From the NCBI RefSeq assembly GCF_017814915.1, contig NZ_JAGIPZ010000006.1, positions 243,538 to 307,537 on the forward strand: a DNA stretch of 64,000 nucleotides, read 5' to 3'. A program made the position numbers and the translations under genes. The first letter of the stretch is position 1. Each line of letters opens with the position of its first letter. Origin of the DNA: Herbaspirillum sp. LeCh32-8 (GTDB lineage Bacteria; Pseudomonadota; Gammaproteobacteria; Burkholderiales; Burkholderiaceae_D). The notes beneath the pieces are model-generated. The model was not told the origin of the DNA. It did not search any database and saw only the letters and a program-made list of their open reading frames with translations. This document shows positions 22,860 to 31,983 of this stretch, piece after piece.

Positions 22860-23837
22860 ATGCAAAACAGTTTGTTGAAGCCCCGCATCATCGAAGTGGA
22901 AGCACTGGCTCCCGGTCACGCCAAGGTCGTGATGGAGCCGTTCGAGCGCGGTTACGGTCACACCCTGGGCAACGCGCTGCGTCGCGTCCTGCTGTCGACC
23001 ATGACCGGTTACGCTCCGACTGAAGTCACCATCGCCGGCGTCGTGCACGAGTACTCGTCGCTGGACGGCGTGCAAGAAGACGTGGTCGATATCCTGCTGA
23101 ACCTGAAGGGCGTGGTTTTCAAGCTGCACAACCGTGACGAAGTCACCCTGACCCTGAAGAAGGAAGGCGAAGGCGTCGTCCTGGCTTCCGACATCGATCT
23201 GCCGCACGACGTGGAACTGATCAACCCTGACCACGTGATCGCCAACCTGACCGGTGGCGGCAAGCTGGACATGCAGATCAAGGTCGAAAAGGGCCGTGGC
23301 TACGTGCCGGGTAACGTCCGTCGTCTGTCGGAAGACACCAACAAGACCATCGGCCGCATCATCCTGGACGCATCGTTCTCGCCCGTGCGCCGCGTTTCCT
23401 ACGCCGTCGAATCGGCGCGTGTGGAACAGCGTACCGACCTGGACAAGCTGGTCATGAACATCGAGACCAACGGCGTCATCACCCCGGAAGAAGCGATCCG
23501 CCAATCGGCCCGCGTGCTGGTTGACCAGTTGAACGTGTTCGCCGCCCTGGAAGGCACCGAAGCGACCGCGGAAGCGCCGTCGCGCGCACCGCAGGTCGAT
23601 CCGATCCTGCTGCGTCCGGTGGACGACCTGGAGCTGACCGTGCGTTCGGCAAACTGCCTGAAGGCCGAGAACATCTACTACATCGGCGACCTGATCCAGC
23701 GCAGCGAAAACGAACTGCTGAAGACCCCGAACCTGGGTCGCAAGTCGCTGAACGAAATCAAGGAAGTCCTGGCTTCGCGTGGCCTGACCCTGGGCATGAA
23801 GCTGGAAAACTGGCCGCCTGCCGGCCTGGAGAAGTAA
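22860..23837 (+). CDS. rpoA: DNA-directed RNA polymerase subunit alpha
   Basis: A 325-residue alpha subunit. The N-terminal assembly domain shows [31 protein letters not shown] and [10 protein letters not shown]. After a linker near residues 235-245 comes the C-terminal domain that contacts UP elements and activators: [30 protein letters not shown], then [35 protein letters not shown]. Length is typical for betaproteobacteria. Confidence 0.98.
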   Translation: MQNSLLKPRIIEVEALAPGHAKVVMEPFERGYGHTLGNALRRVLLSTMTGYAPTEVTIAGVVHEYSSLDGVQEDVVDILLNLKGVVFKLHNRDEVTLTLKKEGEGVVLASDIDLPHDVELINPDHVIANLTGGGKLDMQIKVEKGRGYVPGNVRRLSEDTNKTIGRIILDASFSPVRRVSYAVESARVEQRTDLDKLVMNIETNGVITPEEAIRQSARVLVDQLNVFAALEGTEATAEAPSRAPQVDPILLRPVDDLELTVRSANCLKAENIYYIGDLIQRSENELLKTPNLGRKSLNEIKEVLASRGLTLGMKLENWPPAGLEK

Positions 23838-23849
23838 TTTTGACGGCAT

Positions 23850-23878
23850 GGCCGGCGCGGATGAAGATCCGCCCGGCC
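23850..23878 (+). other. GC-rich hairpin between rpoA and rplQ
   Basis: Arms GGCCGG and GCGGAT pair with ATCCGC and CCGGCC around a GAAG loop with one bulged base. No T tract follows. The remaining gap to rplQ, about 140 bases, shows no clear promoter. It may stabilise or process the rpoA message. Confidence 0.45.
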
Positions 23879-24022
23879 GTACCGGCAAGAATGCAGCATC
23901 ACGTAGTACCTGAGTTGTAACGTCGTTTTTTAATCGTCATATACCGGTCCGCGGACAGGCAAGGCTGCAAGCCCGTCCGATCGAAGAACTGGATCAAAAC
24001 TGTTATCTGAAAGGAAATCACC

Positions 24023-24418
24023 ATGCGTCACCGTCACGGTCTCCGCAAACTGAATCGTACTTCGTCCCACCGTCTGGCCATGTTGCGCAACATGACCGTT
24101 TCGCTGCTGAAGCACGAAGCCATCAAGACCACCCTGCCGAAGGCCAAGGAACTGCGCCGCGTTGTCGAGCCGATCCTGACCCTGGGCAAGACCGACACCC
24201 TGGCCAACAAGCGTCTGGCCTTCAGCCGCCTGCGCGATCGCGAAATCGTGCTGAAGCTGTTCGCCGAACTGGGCCCGCGCTACGCTGCCCGTAACGGCGG
24301 CTACCTGCGCATCCTGAAGATGGGTTTCCGTCAAGGCGACAACGCTCCGATGGCATTCGTCGAGCTGGTCGATCGTCCGGAAGTCACCGACGAAGCAGCA
24401 GTCCCGACCGCCGAGTAA
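24023..24418 (+). CDS. rplQ: 50S ribosomal protein L17
   Basis: A 131-residue bL17. The N terminus [32 protein letters not shown] and the block [23 protein letters not shown] are diagnostic. GAAAGGAAATCACC precedes the start. It is the last gene of the alpha block, closed by a terminator 16 bases after the stop. Confidence 0.97.
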   Translation: MRHRHGLRKLNRTSSHRLAMLRNMTVSLLKHEAIKTTLPKAKELRRVVEPILTLGKTDTLANKRLAFSRLRDREIVLKLFAELGPRYAARNGGYLRILKMGFRQGDNAPMAFVELVDRPEVTDEAAVPTAE

Positions 24419-24433
24419 TTTCGGTTGTCACAC

Positions 24434-24468
24434 AAAAAAAGCCAGGCTTTGCCTGGCTTTTTTGTTTT
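24434..24468 (+). terminator. Terminator of the ribosomal gene cluster
   Basis: A 12-bp stem (AAAAAGCCAGGC with GCCTGGCTTTTT) with a TTT loop and a long T tract. The flanking A and T runs would let it work in both directions. Confidence 0.92.
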
Positions 24469-24646
24469 TAGCGCTCAGTAGCGCGATGCAGGATCCTTTC
24501 ACGCATTGTCCTTGCGTTGCATGGCGGCGCGGCCGGTGCGGATGTGGTTGAATACGGCATGGGTTGCGCCGGCGGCGTGACAATTGACGGATACGGCGCA
24601 ACGCATGCCCGCCATCTGCGCCGGCGCATGGACAAGGAGGGCAGAC

Positions 24647-24994
24647 ATGACATCATCGCTGTTGAACCAGCCGTTGCTGGTGCTGACTAATGTACCGGAG
24701 CAGGCGCTGGCGACATCGCTGGCGCGCACGTTGGTCGAGCGGGGGCTGGCCGCGTGCGTGAATATCCAGGCGCCGGTGGCGTCGGTCTATCGCTGGCAGG
24801 GCGCCATCGAGCATGCCACCGAGATTCCCTTGTTGATCAAAACCACGCAGGCGCGCTACCAGGAGCTGGAACAGGCGATCCTGGAGGCGCACCCTTACGA
24901 CGTGCCGGAAATCGTCGCCCTGCCGTTGTCGGCCGGCTTGCCGGCCTATCTGGCATGGATGCAGGACGAGACGGGCAAGCCCCTGCGCGTCTGA
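24647..24994 (+). CDS. cutA: CutA family divalent cation tolerance protein
   Basis: A 115-residue CutA1-type protein, a trimeric cytoplasmic protein associated with copper and other metal tolerance. It shows LVLTNVPEQALATSLARTLVERGLAACVNI, then YRWQGAIEHATEIPLLIKTT and HPYDVPEIVALPL, all family hallmarks. The ATG at 24647 follows AAGGAGGGCAGAC. Upstream in-frame codons add about 20 residues without family similarity. dsbD follows after 14 bases, a pairing known from several bacteria and fitting a shared role in metal and thiol balance. Confidence 0.93.
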   Translation: MTSSLLNQPLLVLTNVPEQALATSLARTLVERGLAACVNIQAPVASVYRWQGAIEHATEIPLLIKTTQARYQELEQAILEAHPYDVPEIVALPLSAGLPAYLAWMQDETGKPLRV

Positions 24995-25008
24995 TGTGAA
25001 GGAACGCT

Positions 25009-26829
25009 TTGAACCGCATGAACAAGACATCCCATCGCTCACCCAACCGTATCGACGCCGGCCTATGCCGCCTGCTGTTGCTGGTCATGTTGTTGCTGCC
25101 GTTGGCCGCCGTGCTGGCGCCCCCGGCGCACGCTGCCGATGACTACTTGGCGCCGGAGCAAGCCTTCCAGCTCAGCGCCCGCATGCTCGACGCCGGTACG
25201 CTGGAGCTGAGCTACAAGATCGCCGACGGCTATTACATGTACCGCGATCGCTTCCATTTCAGCGCCGAAGGCGCGACGCTGGGCGAGCCGCAATTCCCGC
25301 ATGGCGTCACCAAGTACGATGAGAATTTCCAGAAGGAGGTCGAGACCTATCACCAGGCGGTGGCCGTGCGCGTGCCGGTGTCCGGCGCCGCCGGCAACTT
25401 CACCGTGCATGCGGTTTCGCAGGGGTGCGCCGACAAGGGCCTGTGCTATCCGCCGATGACCCTGACGCTGTCCATGTCGTCGCAGGCCGCCGGCATCGTG
25501 GTCAAGGGTGTGAGCGGCGACGCGGCTGCGCAGGGGGCGGCAGGCGGCAGCGACCTTGACGGCATCGCCGCCGTGCTCAAGAGCGGCCGCTTGTGGAGCA
25601 TCCTGTCGCTGTTCTTCATTCTCGGCGTCGGCCTGTCGTTCACGCCCTGCGTGCTGCCGATGGTGCCCATCCTCTCCTCCATCATCGTCGGCCAGCAGGG
25701 CGGCGCCAATGCCTCTGGAGCGCGCGCGCGCAGCTTCCTGCTGTCGGTGGATTACGCGATCGGCATGGCGCTGGTCTACACCGCGCTGGGCGTGGCCGCC
25801 GGCATGCTGGGCGAAGGCCTGTCGGCCTATCTGCAGAACCCCTGGATCCTCGGCGCCTTCGCCTTGCTGATGGCGGGCCTCGCCCTGTCGATGTTCGACG
25901 TCTACACCTTGCAGGTGCCGGCGTCGCTGCAATCGAAATTGTCGGACGCCTCCGGCGGCGGCAGCGGCAAATGGGTGGGCGTGTTCCTGATGGGGGCGAT
26001 CTCCGCGCTGATCGTCGGCCCCTGCGTGGCCGCACCGCTGGCCGGTGCGCTGCTCTACATCAGCCAGACCGGCAACGTGGTGCTGGGCGGCAGCGCCCTG
26101 TTTGCCATGGCCGCAGGCATGAGCGTGCCACTGCTGCTGATCGGCGCTTCCGCCGGGGCGCTGCTGCCGCGCGCCGGCGCCTGGATGGATGCGGTCAAGC
26201 GCTTCTTCGGCGTGCTGATGCTGGGAACGGCGCTGTGGATGGTGTCGCCGGTGATTCCTGCCTGGTTGCAGGTGTTGGGCTGGGCGGTGCTGGGCATCGG
26301 CTACGGCGCCTTCCTGCTGTGGTCGCGTCCGCCGGGCTGGGTGGCGCGCGGCTTCGGCCTGGCGTTCGCCGCGCTCGGCCTGCTGCAGCTGGTGAATGTG
26401 GCCACCGGCGGGCGCGATCCGCTGGCGCCGCTGTCGCAGCTGCATGGCGCCGGCCAAGCGGCCACGCACACCGATTTCGTCAGGGTGCGCTCGTCGGCCG
26501 AGCTCGACGCCGCGCTGGCGCAGAATGCCGCCGGCGAGCGTCGCCCGGTGATGCTGGATTTCTATGCCGACTGGTGCGTCTCCTGCAAGGAGATGGAGCG
26601 TTTCACCTTCAGCGACGCACGGGTGCAGGAGCGCTTCGGCCGGATGCTGCTGCTGCAGATCGACGTCACCGCCAACAACGCCGACGACCGCGCGATGCTC
26701 AAGCGCTTCAATCTGTTCGGCCCGCCGGGCATCATGTTCTTCAATGGCGACGGCAAGGAGCTGGCCGAGCGCCGCGTGATCGGTTATCAGGATGCCGAGC
26801 GCTTCATGGCTACCTTGCAAAGCCTGTAA
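25009..26829 (+). CDS. dsbD: Thiol:disulfide interchange protein DsbD
   Basis: A 606-residue inner membrane reductase that carries electrons from cytoplasmic thioredoxin to periplasmic DsbC and cytochrome maturation. Signal peptide residues 1-45 end in AHA. The N-terminal periplasmic domain has Cys140 and Cys146 (CADKGLC). The membrane core has Cys214 (FTPCVLPM) and Cys339 (GPCVAAP) in about eight segments. The C-terminal thioredoxin domain has WCVSC with Cys523 and Cys526. All three cysteine pairs are intact. TTG at 25009 sits five bases after AGGA; ATG at 25018 is the alternative and would only shorten the signal by three residues. It is transcribed with cutA. Confidence 0.95.
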   Translation: MNRMNKTSHRSPNRIDAGLCRLLLLVMLLLPLAAVLAPPAHAADDYLAPEQAFQLSARMLDAGTLELSYKIADGYYMYRDRFHFSAEGATLGEPQFPHGVTKYDENFQKEVETYHQAVAVRVPVSGAAGNFTVHAVSQGCADKGLCYPPMTLTLSMSSQAAGIVVKGVSGDAAAQGAAGGSDLDGIAAVLKSGRLWSILSLFFILGVGLSFTPCVLPMVPILSSIIVGQQGGANASGARARSFLLSVDYAIGMALVYTALGVAAGMLGEGLSAYLQNPWILGAFALLMAGLALSMFDVYTLQVPASLQSKLSDASGGGSGKWVGVFLMGAISALIVGPCVAAPLAGALLYISQTGNVVLGGSALFAMAAGMSVPLLLIGASAGALLPRAGAWMDAVKRFFGVLMLGTALWMVSPVIPAWLQVLGWAVLGIGYGAFLLWSRPPGWVARGFGLAFAALGLLQLVNVATGGRDPLAPLSQLHGAGQAATHTDFVRVRSSAELDAALAQNAAGERRPVMLDFYADWCVSCKEMERFTFSDARVQERFGRMLLLQIDVTANNADDRAMLKRFNLFGPPGIMFFNGDGKELAERRVIGYQDAERFMATLQSL

Positions 26830-26955
26830 CCCGTTCACTTCTGCTTTTTCCCTGTACCGGCCGCCTTCACGAGCGGCCGGACGCGTTTCCGAACGTGTTT
26901 CTTCGTCGGCAAGCTCGTCATTGCTCGGCGTTATTTGGATAAGACTTAATAGTTG

Positions 26956-26984
26956 TTGGAGTAAAACCTCCCCCACGTTATAGT
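26956..26984 (+). promoter_or_regulatory. Probable promoter of the peroxiredoxin gene
   Basis: TTGGAG (26956-26961), 17 bases, then TATAGT (26979-26984), 42 bases before the start codon. No operator is recognised. Confidence 0.5.
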
Positions 26985-27026
26985 CAGCGTTCTCTTTTCC
27001 CCTCATTCCCCAACAAGGAGACTGTC

Positions 27027-27665
27027 ATGACCCTGCGCCTGGGCGATACCGCACCCGATTTCGAACAAGACTCTTCCATCGGCAAGATCAAATTCCATGA
27101 CTGGGCAGGCGACTCCTGGGTCGTGCTGTTCTCCCACCCGGCCGACTTCACGCCGGTCTGCACCACCGAGCTGGGCCTGACCGCCAAGCTCAAGCCCGAG
27201 TTCGACAAGCGCAACGTCAAGGCCATCGCGTTGTCGGTGGACGGCGCCGAGGCCCACAACCAGTGGATCAAGGACATCGAGGAAACCCAGCAGACCGTGG
27301 TGGGCTTCCCCATCGTGGCCGACGTCGACAAGAAGGTCGCGGGCCTGTACGACATGATCCACCCGAACCAGTCCGAGACCGCCACCGTGCGCTCGCTGTT
27401 CGTGATCGACCCGAAGAAGAAGGTGCGCCTGATCATCACCTACCCGATGAGCACCGGCCGCAACTTTGACGAAGTGCTGCGCGTGATCGACGCCCTGCAG
27501 CTGACCGACGGCTACACCGTGGCCACCCCGGGCAACTGGAAGGACGGCGACGACGTGATCATCCCGCTGTCGGTCAAGGATGAGGAAGTGATCAAGCAGA
27601 AGTACCCGAAGGGCTACAGGTCCCCGCGTCCTTACCTGCGCATCACCCCGCAGCCGAACAAGTAA
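27027..27665 (+). CDS. 1-Cys peroxiredoxin (Prx6/LsfA type)
   Basis: A 212-residue peroxidase that reduces hydrogen peroxide and organic hydroperoxides in the cytoplasm. LGDTAPDFEQDS starts the thioredoxin-like fold. The peroxidatic Cys45 lies in HPADFTPVCTTELG, with PxxxT/SxxC and the conserved Arg in ATVRSLFVID. No resolving cysteine is seen further on, which with the long C-terminal domain (VATPGNWKDGDDVIIPLSV, YLRITPQP) puts it in the Prx6 class. It has its own promoter and a bidirectional terminator. AAGGAGACTGTC precedes the ATG. Confidence 0.94.
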   Translation: MTLRLGDTAPDFEQDSSIGKIKFHDWAGDSWVVLFSHPADFTPVCTTELGLTAKLKPEFDKRNVKAIALSVDGAEAHNQWIKDIEETQQTVVGFPIVADVDKKVAGLYDMIHPNQSETATVRSLFVIDPKKKVRLIITYPMSTGRNFDEVLRVIDALQLTDGYTVATPGNWKDGDDVIIPLSVKDEEVIKQKYPKGYRSPRPYLRITPQPNK

Positions 27666-27686
27666 GACGCTGCCGGCTTGGCAGGA

Positions 27687-27716
27687 AAAAAAGCGCTCCC
27701 GCGGGAGCGCTTTTTT
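27687..27716. terminator. Bidirectional terminator between peroxiredoxin and lysR genes
   Basis: A 30-base near-complete palindrome: AAAAAAGCGCTCCC and its complement around the centre, giving T tracts on both strands. It serves the two convergent genes. Confidence 0.9.
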
Positions 27717-27762
27717 CATGGGTGCGTCATCATGATGGACGCGCAATTGTGCAGGAGACGGT

Positions 27763-28719
27763 TCAGCGCGCCGTCATCGCCTCCGGCGCCATCGCCTGCG
27801 CGAAATCTTCGATGAACAGCCGCGCCACCGGCGAAAGTTGCGTGCCGTGGCGCGTCACCAGCTGATAGGGCTCGCTGCGGGTGTGCAGCTGCAGCGGCAG
27901 GATGCAGGTCATGCCGAAGCGCGTGCAGAACTGCGCCACATCGACCGACAGCAGCGCCACGAAATGCGGATTCTTCTGCAGCAGCGAGAGCGTGGTGAAG
28001 GCCGAGGTGGTTTCCATCAGGTGCAGCGGGAAGCGCAGGTCGGCGTCGTGGAATTCGCGCTCCAGCGAGACCCGCATCGGCATGTTGGCCGAGTAGACCA
28101 CCCAGCGCGAATCAGCCAGGTCGGACAGCTGCAGCTCCTGCGCATGCGCCAGCGGATGGTTGACGCTGGCCACCACCGCCAGCTGCTCGTCATGGATGTT
28201 GAAGGCGTCGTAGAGATGCGGGCGCTGGCTGATGCTGGTGCGGCAGATCGCCATGTCCAGCCGACCCTGATCCAACAGGCGCAACAGCCGCGCGCTGGTG
28301 TCTTCGACGATTTCCACCGACAGCGACGGGCGTTTCTCCAGCAGGCGCGTCAGTGCATCGGTCAGCAGCGGCACCGCACCCATGATGGTGCCCACCGCCA
28401 ATCGCCCGCCGTTGCCTTGCATGATCGACAGCATTTCCTCGCGCAGGTGGGTGAGGTCGGTCTGGATCAGTCGCGCATAGCGGATCACGCAATGGCCGAG
28501 GTCGGTCGGCTCCAGGCCGCGGTTGGTGCGGGTGAACAGCTGCGCGCCCAGGGTACTCTCGATTTCCTGCAAGGCCTTGCTGGCGCCGGGCTGGGTCAGG
28601 GCCACCTGCTCCGCCGCCTTGAGCAGCGAACCGTGATCGGACAGGGCGATCAACAGGCGCAGTTGCCTCAGGTGCAACCTGGAGGTGATCGAGACGAGCG
28701 AGGGCAGGGTGGCTTGCAT
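27763..28719 (-). CDS. LysR-family transcriptional regulator (GbpR-like)
   Basis: A 318-residue LysR-type regulator. The N-terminal winged helix (about residues 12-75) shows LHLRQLRLLIALSDHGSLLKAAEQVALTQPGASKALQEIE and FTRTNRGLEPT. A periplasmic-binding-protein-like effector domain follows (GTIMGAVPLLTDAL, RLDMAICRTS). The GbpR-like label rests on overall resemblance to regulators of sugar or sugar-acid genes in Azospirillum and Agrobacterium, so it is tentative. The ATG at 28719 has GGGAG six bases before it; a TTG nine codons upstream is possible. It is divergent from the alcohol dehydrogenase gene, its likely target. Confidence 0.9.
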   Translation of the reverse strand: MQATLPSLVSITSRLHLRQLRLLIALSDHGSLLKAAEQVALTQPGASKALQEIESTLGAQLFTRTNRGLEPTDLGHCVIRYARLIQTDLTHLREEMLSIMQGNGGRLAVGTIMGAVPLLTDALTRLLEKRPSLSVEIVEDTSARLLRLLDQGRLDMAICRTSISQRPHLYDAFNIHDEQLAVVASVNHPLAHAQELQLSDLADSRWVVYSANMPMRVSLEREFHDADLRFPLHLMETTSAFTTLSLLQKNPHFVALLSVDVAQFCTRFGMTCILPLQLHTRSEPYQLVTRHGTQLSPVARLFIEDFAQAMAPEAMTAR

Positions 28720-28755
28720 GGCGGCTCCCGGGCGGAAAAGCCTCAAGTATGACGG

Positions 28756-28774
28756 TTGGTTATACCCATATCAA
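28756..28774 (+). promoter_or_regulatory. Candidate LysR operator
   Basis: The imperfect palindrome TTGGTTATACCCATATCAA lies in the 205-base divergent gap between the lysR gene and the alcohol dehydrogenase gene. It holds several T-N11-A patterns, the loose consensus for LysR-type binding. Position and symmetry are the only evidence. Confidence 0.4.
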
Positions 28775-28924
28775 CAGCTCTCATTAGGCAAGGCGTGCGC
28801 ATTGGCTTAGAGTCTGGCTTTCCAAACCACGGCTGCATGCGGAAAACCGGTTCTCCGGACGATTCCCGCCAGGCAGGACGCCCGGGCCGCCGTGGGGCTG
28901 ACATCTATAAATCAAGGCTATGTG

Positions 28925-30064
28925 ATGGCACTCATCAATTACATTACCCAGGTCCAGTTCGACTACGGCGCGCTGTCGCTGCTGCAGCAGGAGTGCGAGC
29001 GCTTCGGCATCAAGAAGCCGCTGGTCGTGACCGACATGGGCATCCGCAACGCCGGCATCCTCGACAAGGTGCTGGGCCAATTGAAGGACGGCGCATCCGT
29101 CGCCGTGTACGACCAGACTCCCCCCAACCCGAACGAGAACGCCGTGCGCGGCGCCGTGGCGATGTTTCGCGAAGCCGGCTGTGACGGCATCGTGGCCGTC
29201 GGCGGCGGGTCCTCGATCGACTTGGCCAAGGGCGTGGCGGTGTGCGGCACGCACGAAGGTCCGCTGAAATCCTTCGCGCTGATCGAAGGCGGCCTGTCCA
29301 ACATCACCGCCAAGACCGCGCCGGTGATCGCCATCCCGACCACCGCCGGCACCGGCAGCGAAGTCGGCCGCGGCGCCATCCTGATCCTCGACGACGGCCG
29401 CAAGGTCGGCGTGCTGTCCCCGTTCATCGTGCCCAAGGTCGCCATCTGCGATCCGGAACTGACGCTGGGCCTGCCGCCGCTGATGACCGCGGCCACCGGT
29501 ATGGATGCCATTGCCCATTGCCTGGAAACCTTCATGGCGCCGGCCTTCAACCCGCCGGCCGACGGTATCGCGCTGGACGGCCTGTGGCGCGCCTGGGCGC
29601 ACATCGAGCGCGCCACCAAGGAGCCGGGCGATCGCGAAGCGCGCCTGAACATGATGAGCGCGTCGATGCAAGGCGCGATGGCGTTCCAGAAGGGCCTGGG
29701 TTGCGTGCACAGCCTGTCGCACTCGCTGGGCGGCATCAATCCCAAGCTGCACCACGGCACCCTGAACGCCATCTTCCTGCCGGCCATCATCGCCTTCAAC
29801 GAAAGCGCCGAGACCATGGTCAAGGACAACAAGATGGCGCGCATGGCGCATGCCATGGGCCTGCAGAGCGGCGCCGAGATCGGCCTCGCGATCAAGGCCA
29901 TGAGCAAGCGTCTGGGCCTGCCCGCAGGCTTGGGCGAGCTGGGCGTGACGGTCGACATGTTCCCCAGGATCATCAAGGGCGCATTGGCCGACCACAGCCA
30001 CAAGACCAATCCGCGCGTGGCTTCGGAAGCCGACTACGAACGCATGCTGCAGCAGTCCATGTGA
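28925..30064 (+). CDS. Iron-containing (group III) alcohol dehydrogenase
   Basis: A 379-residue NAD(P)-dependent alcohol dehydrogenase of the Fe-ADH family. The cofactor loop is VGGGSSIDLAKG (92-103) and the second signature is AIPTTAGTGSEVGRGAI (136-152). Metal ligands of the family are visible as Asp194 and His198 (TGMDAIAHCLE), a His in VHSLSHSLGG (262-266) and a His in KLHHGTLNA (276-277). The ATG at 28925 follows CAAGGCTATGTG. The aldehyde dehydrogenase gene follows, so the pair probably oxidises an alcohol through its aldehyde to an acid. The substrate is unknown. LysR control is likely. Confidence 0.92.
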   Translation: MALINYITQVQFDYGALSLLQQECERFGIKKPLVVTDMGIRNAGILDKVLGQLKDGASVAVYDQTPPNPNENAVRGAVAMFREAGCDGIVAVGGGSSIDLAKGVAVCGTHEGPLKSFALIEGGLSNITAKTAPVIAIPTTAGTGSEVGRGAILILDDGRKVGVLSPFIVPKVAICDPELTLGLPPLMTAATGMDAIAHCLETFMAPAFNPPADGIALDGLWRAWAHIERATKEPGDREARLNMMSASMQGAMAFQKGLGCVHSLSHSLGGINPKLHHGTLNAIFLPAIIAFNESAETMVKDNKMARMAHAMGLQSGAEIGLAIKAMSKRLGLPAGLGELGVTVDMFPRIIKGALADHSHKTNPRVASEADYERMLQQSM

Positions 30065-30200
30065 TGACGCAAAATGACGGCGTGCGCGCAGCGATGCGCG
30101 CAAGCGCCTGACCCAACCACCGGCCGTTCCCGTTTCGCGGGCGCGGCCATTCGCGCATGATCCGCAAGGACGGCGCCAACGAACACAGCAGGAGAACACC

Positions 30201-31790
30201 GTGAGCTTCAAGATTCTGGGACACAACTACATCGGCGGCCAACGCAGCGGCGAAGGCAGCGAGCAACTGCACAGCGTGGACGCCGCCACCGGCGCCTTGT
30301 TCGAGACACCCTTCCTGACCGCGACCGAAAAGGAAGTGGCCGCCGCCGTGCACGCGGCCGAGAAGGCTTACCCGGCCTACCGCGCCACCACCTCGGAGCA
30401 GCGCGCCGCCTTCCTGGAAGCGATCGCCGATGAGATCGACGCGCTGGGCGACGACTTTATCGCGCAAGTGGTGCGCGAAACCGCACTGCCGGCCGCACCG
30501 CGCCTGACCGGCGAACGCGGCCGCACCAGCGGCCAGATGCGCCTGTTCGCCAAGGTGCTGCGCCGCGGCGATTTCTACGGCGCGCGCATCGACACCGCGC
30601 TGCCCGAGCGCAAGCCGCTGCCGCGTCCGGATGTGCGCCAGTACAAGATCGGCGTAGGCCCGGTGGCCGTGTTCGGCGCCAGCAACTTCCCGCTGGCTTT
30701 CTCGGTGGCCGGCGGCGATACCGCGGCCGCGCTGGCCGCAGGCTGCCCGGTGGTGTTCAAGGCCCACACCGGCCACATGGTGACCTCCGAGCTGGTGGCT
30801 GACGCCATCGAGCGCGCGGTGAAGAAGACCGGCATGCCGGCCGGCACCTTCAACATGATCTACGGCGACCGCGTCGGCGCCCAGCTGGTCAAGAGCGCCG
30901 GCATCCAGGCGGTCGGCTTCACCGGTTCGCTGCGCGGCGGTCGCGCGCTGTGCGACATGGCTGCGGCGCGTCCGCAGCCGATCCCGGTGTTCGCCGAAAT
31001 GTCGAGCATCAACCCCATCATCCTGATGCCCGAGGCGCTGAAGGTGCGCGGCGAATCCATCGCCAAGGACCTGGCCGGCTCGGTCACCGTCGGCGTGGGC
31101 CAGCTGTGCACCAGCCCGGGCCTGCTGATGGGCGTGAAGTCGCCCGAGCTGTCGGCCTTCATCGAGCAACTGTCGGCGGCCTTCGGCGGCGCCAACCCGG
31201 CCACCATGTTGAACAGCGGCGGCCTGTCGCACTACAACAGCGGGGTGGCGCGCCTGACCCAGCTGCCCGGCGTGAAGGTGATCTCCACCGGCGGCAGCAG
31301 CTACACCCAGGCGGTGCCGCACCTGTTCCAGGCGGATGCTTCGCTGCTGTTCTCCAAGGAAGCGCCGCTGGAAGAAGAAGTGTTCGGCCCCTCGACCGTG
31401 ATCGTCGAACTGGAAAGCCGCGAACAGCTGCTGGACTTCGCCGCCAACATGCACGGCCAGCTGACCGCCACGCTGCAAGCCGAGATCGGCGACCTGCAGG
31501 GTAATGAAGACCTGATCGCGATCCTGGAACAGAAGGCCGGCCGCCTGCTGCTCAACGGTTATCCGACCGGCGTTGAAGTGTGCGACGCGATGGTCCACGG
31601 CGGTCCGTACCCGGCCACCTCCGACGCGCGCGGCACCTCGGTGGGCACGCTGGCCATCGAGCGCTTCCTGCGCCCGGTGTGCTACCAGAACTACCCGGAC
31701 AGCATGCTGCCGGCGCCGCTGAAGAACGCCAACCCGCTGGGCCTGCTGCGCCTGGTGGATGGCGAACAGACGCGCGCCACCGTGGGCTGA
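30201..31790 (+). CDS. NADP-type aldehyde dehydrogenase (ketoglutarate-semialdehyde dehydrogenase family)
   Basis: A 529-residue aldehyde dehydrogenase of the subfamily that contains 2,5-dioxovalerate (alpha-ketoglutarate semialdehyde) dehydrogenase and some fatty-aldehyde enzymes. It shows VGPVAVFGASNFPLAFSVAGGDTAAALAAGCPVVFK, the catalytic base Glu266 (FAEMSSINP) and the nucleophile Cys303 (GVGQLCTSPG). The C-terminal MVHGGPYPATSDARGTSVGT is characteristic of the subfamily. The start is GTG at 30201 with GGAG ten bases before. It sits between the iron alcohol dehydrogenase and a binding protein. A role in sugar-acid or hydroxyproline breakdown is known for relatives but not shown here. Confidence 0.92.
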   Translation: MSFKILGHNYIGGQRSGEGSEQLHSVDAATGALFETPFLTATEKEVAAAVHAAEKAYPAYRATTSEQRAAFLEAIADEIDALGDDFIAQVVRETALPAAPRLTGERGRTSGQMRLFAKVLRRGDFYGARIDTALPERKPLPRPDVRQYKIGVGPVAVFGASNFPLAFSVAGGDTAAALAAGCPVVFKAHTGHMVTSELVADAIERAVKKTGMPAGTFNMIYGDRVGAQLVKSAGIQAVGFTGSLRGGRALCDMAAARPQPIPVFAEMSSINPIILMPEALKVRGESIAKDLAGSVTVGVGQLCTSPGLLMGVKSPELSAFIEQLSAAFGGANPATMLNSGGLSHYNSGVARLTQLPGVKVISTGGSSYTQAVPHLFQADASLLFSKEAPLEEEVFGPSTVIVELESREQLLDFAANMHGQLTATLQAEIGDLQGNEDLIAILEQKAGRLLLNGYPTGVEVCDAMVHGGPYPATSDARGTSVGTLAIERFLRPVCYQNYPDSMLPAPLKNANPLGLLRLVDGEQTRATVG

Positions 31791-31983
31791 TCGTCCTTTC
31801 TCAACAAGGTGTGCGCCGCGCGTGAATGCGCGGCGCATGCCGGCAACATTGCAGTTTCCTGCAGCACCAGCACTTGCACCAGCTTCGCCGCACTCGATTG
31901 CGGCGTCGAACAAGAACACCACAAGAAATCGAAACGGGTTCGCGGCGCACCGCCGCGGCTTACATCATCAGGAGGAGACCTTG

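Noticed and set aside
25063..27006. A 647-codon minus-strand frame over dsbD
   Set aside because: Antisense shadow, rich in His, Gln, Arg and Ala as expected for reversed GC-rich codons.
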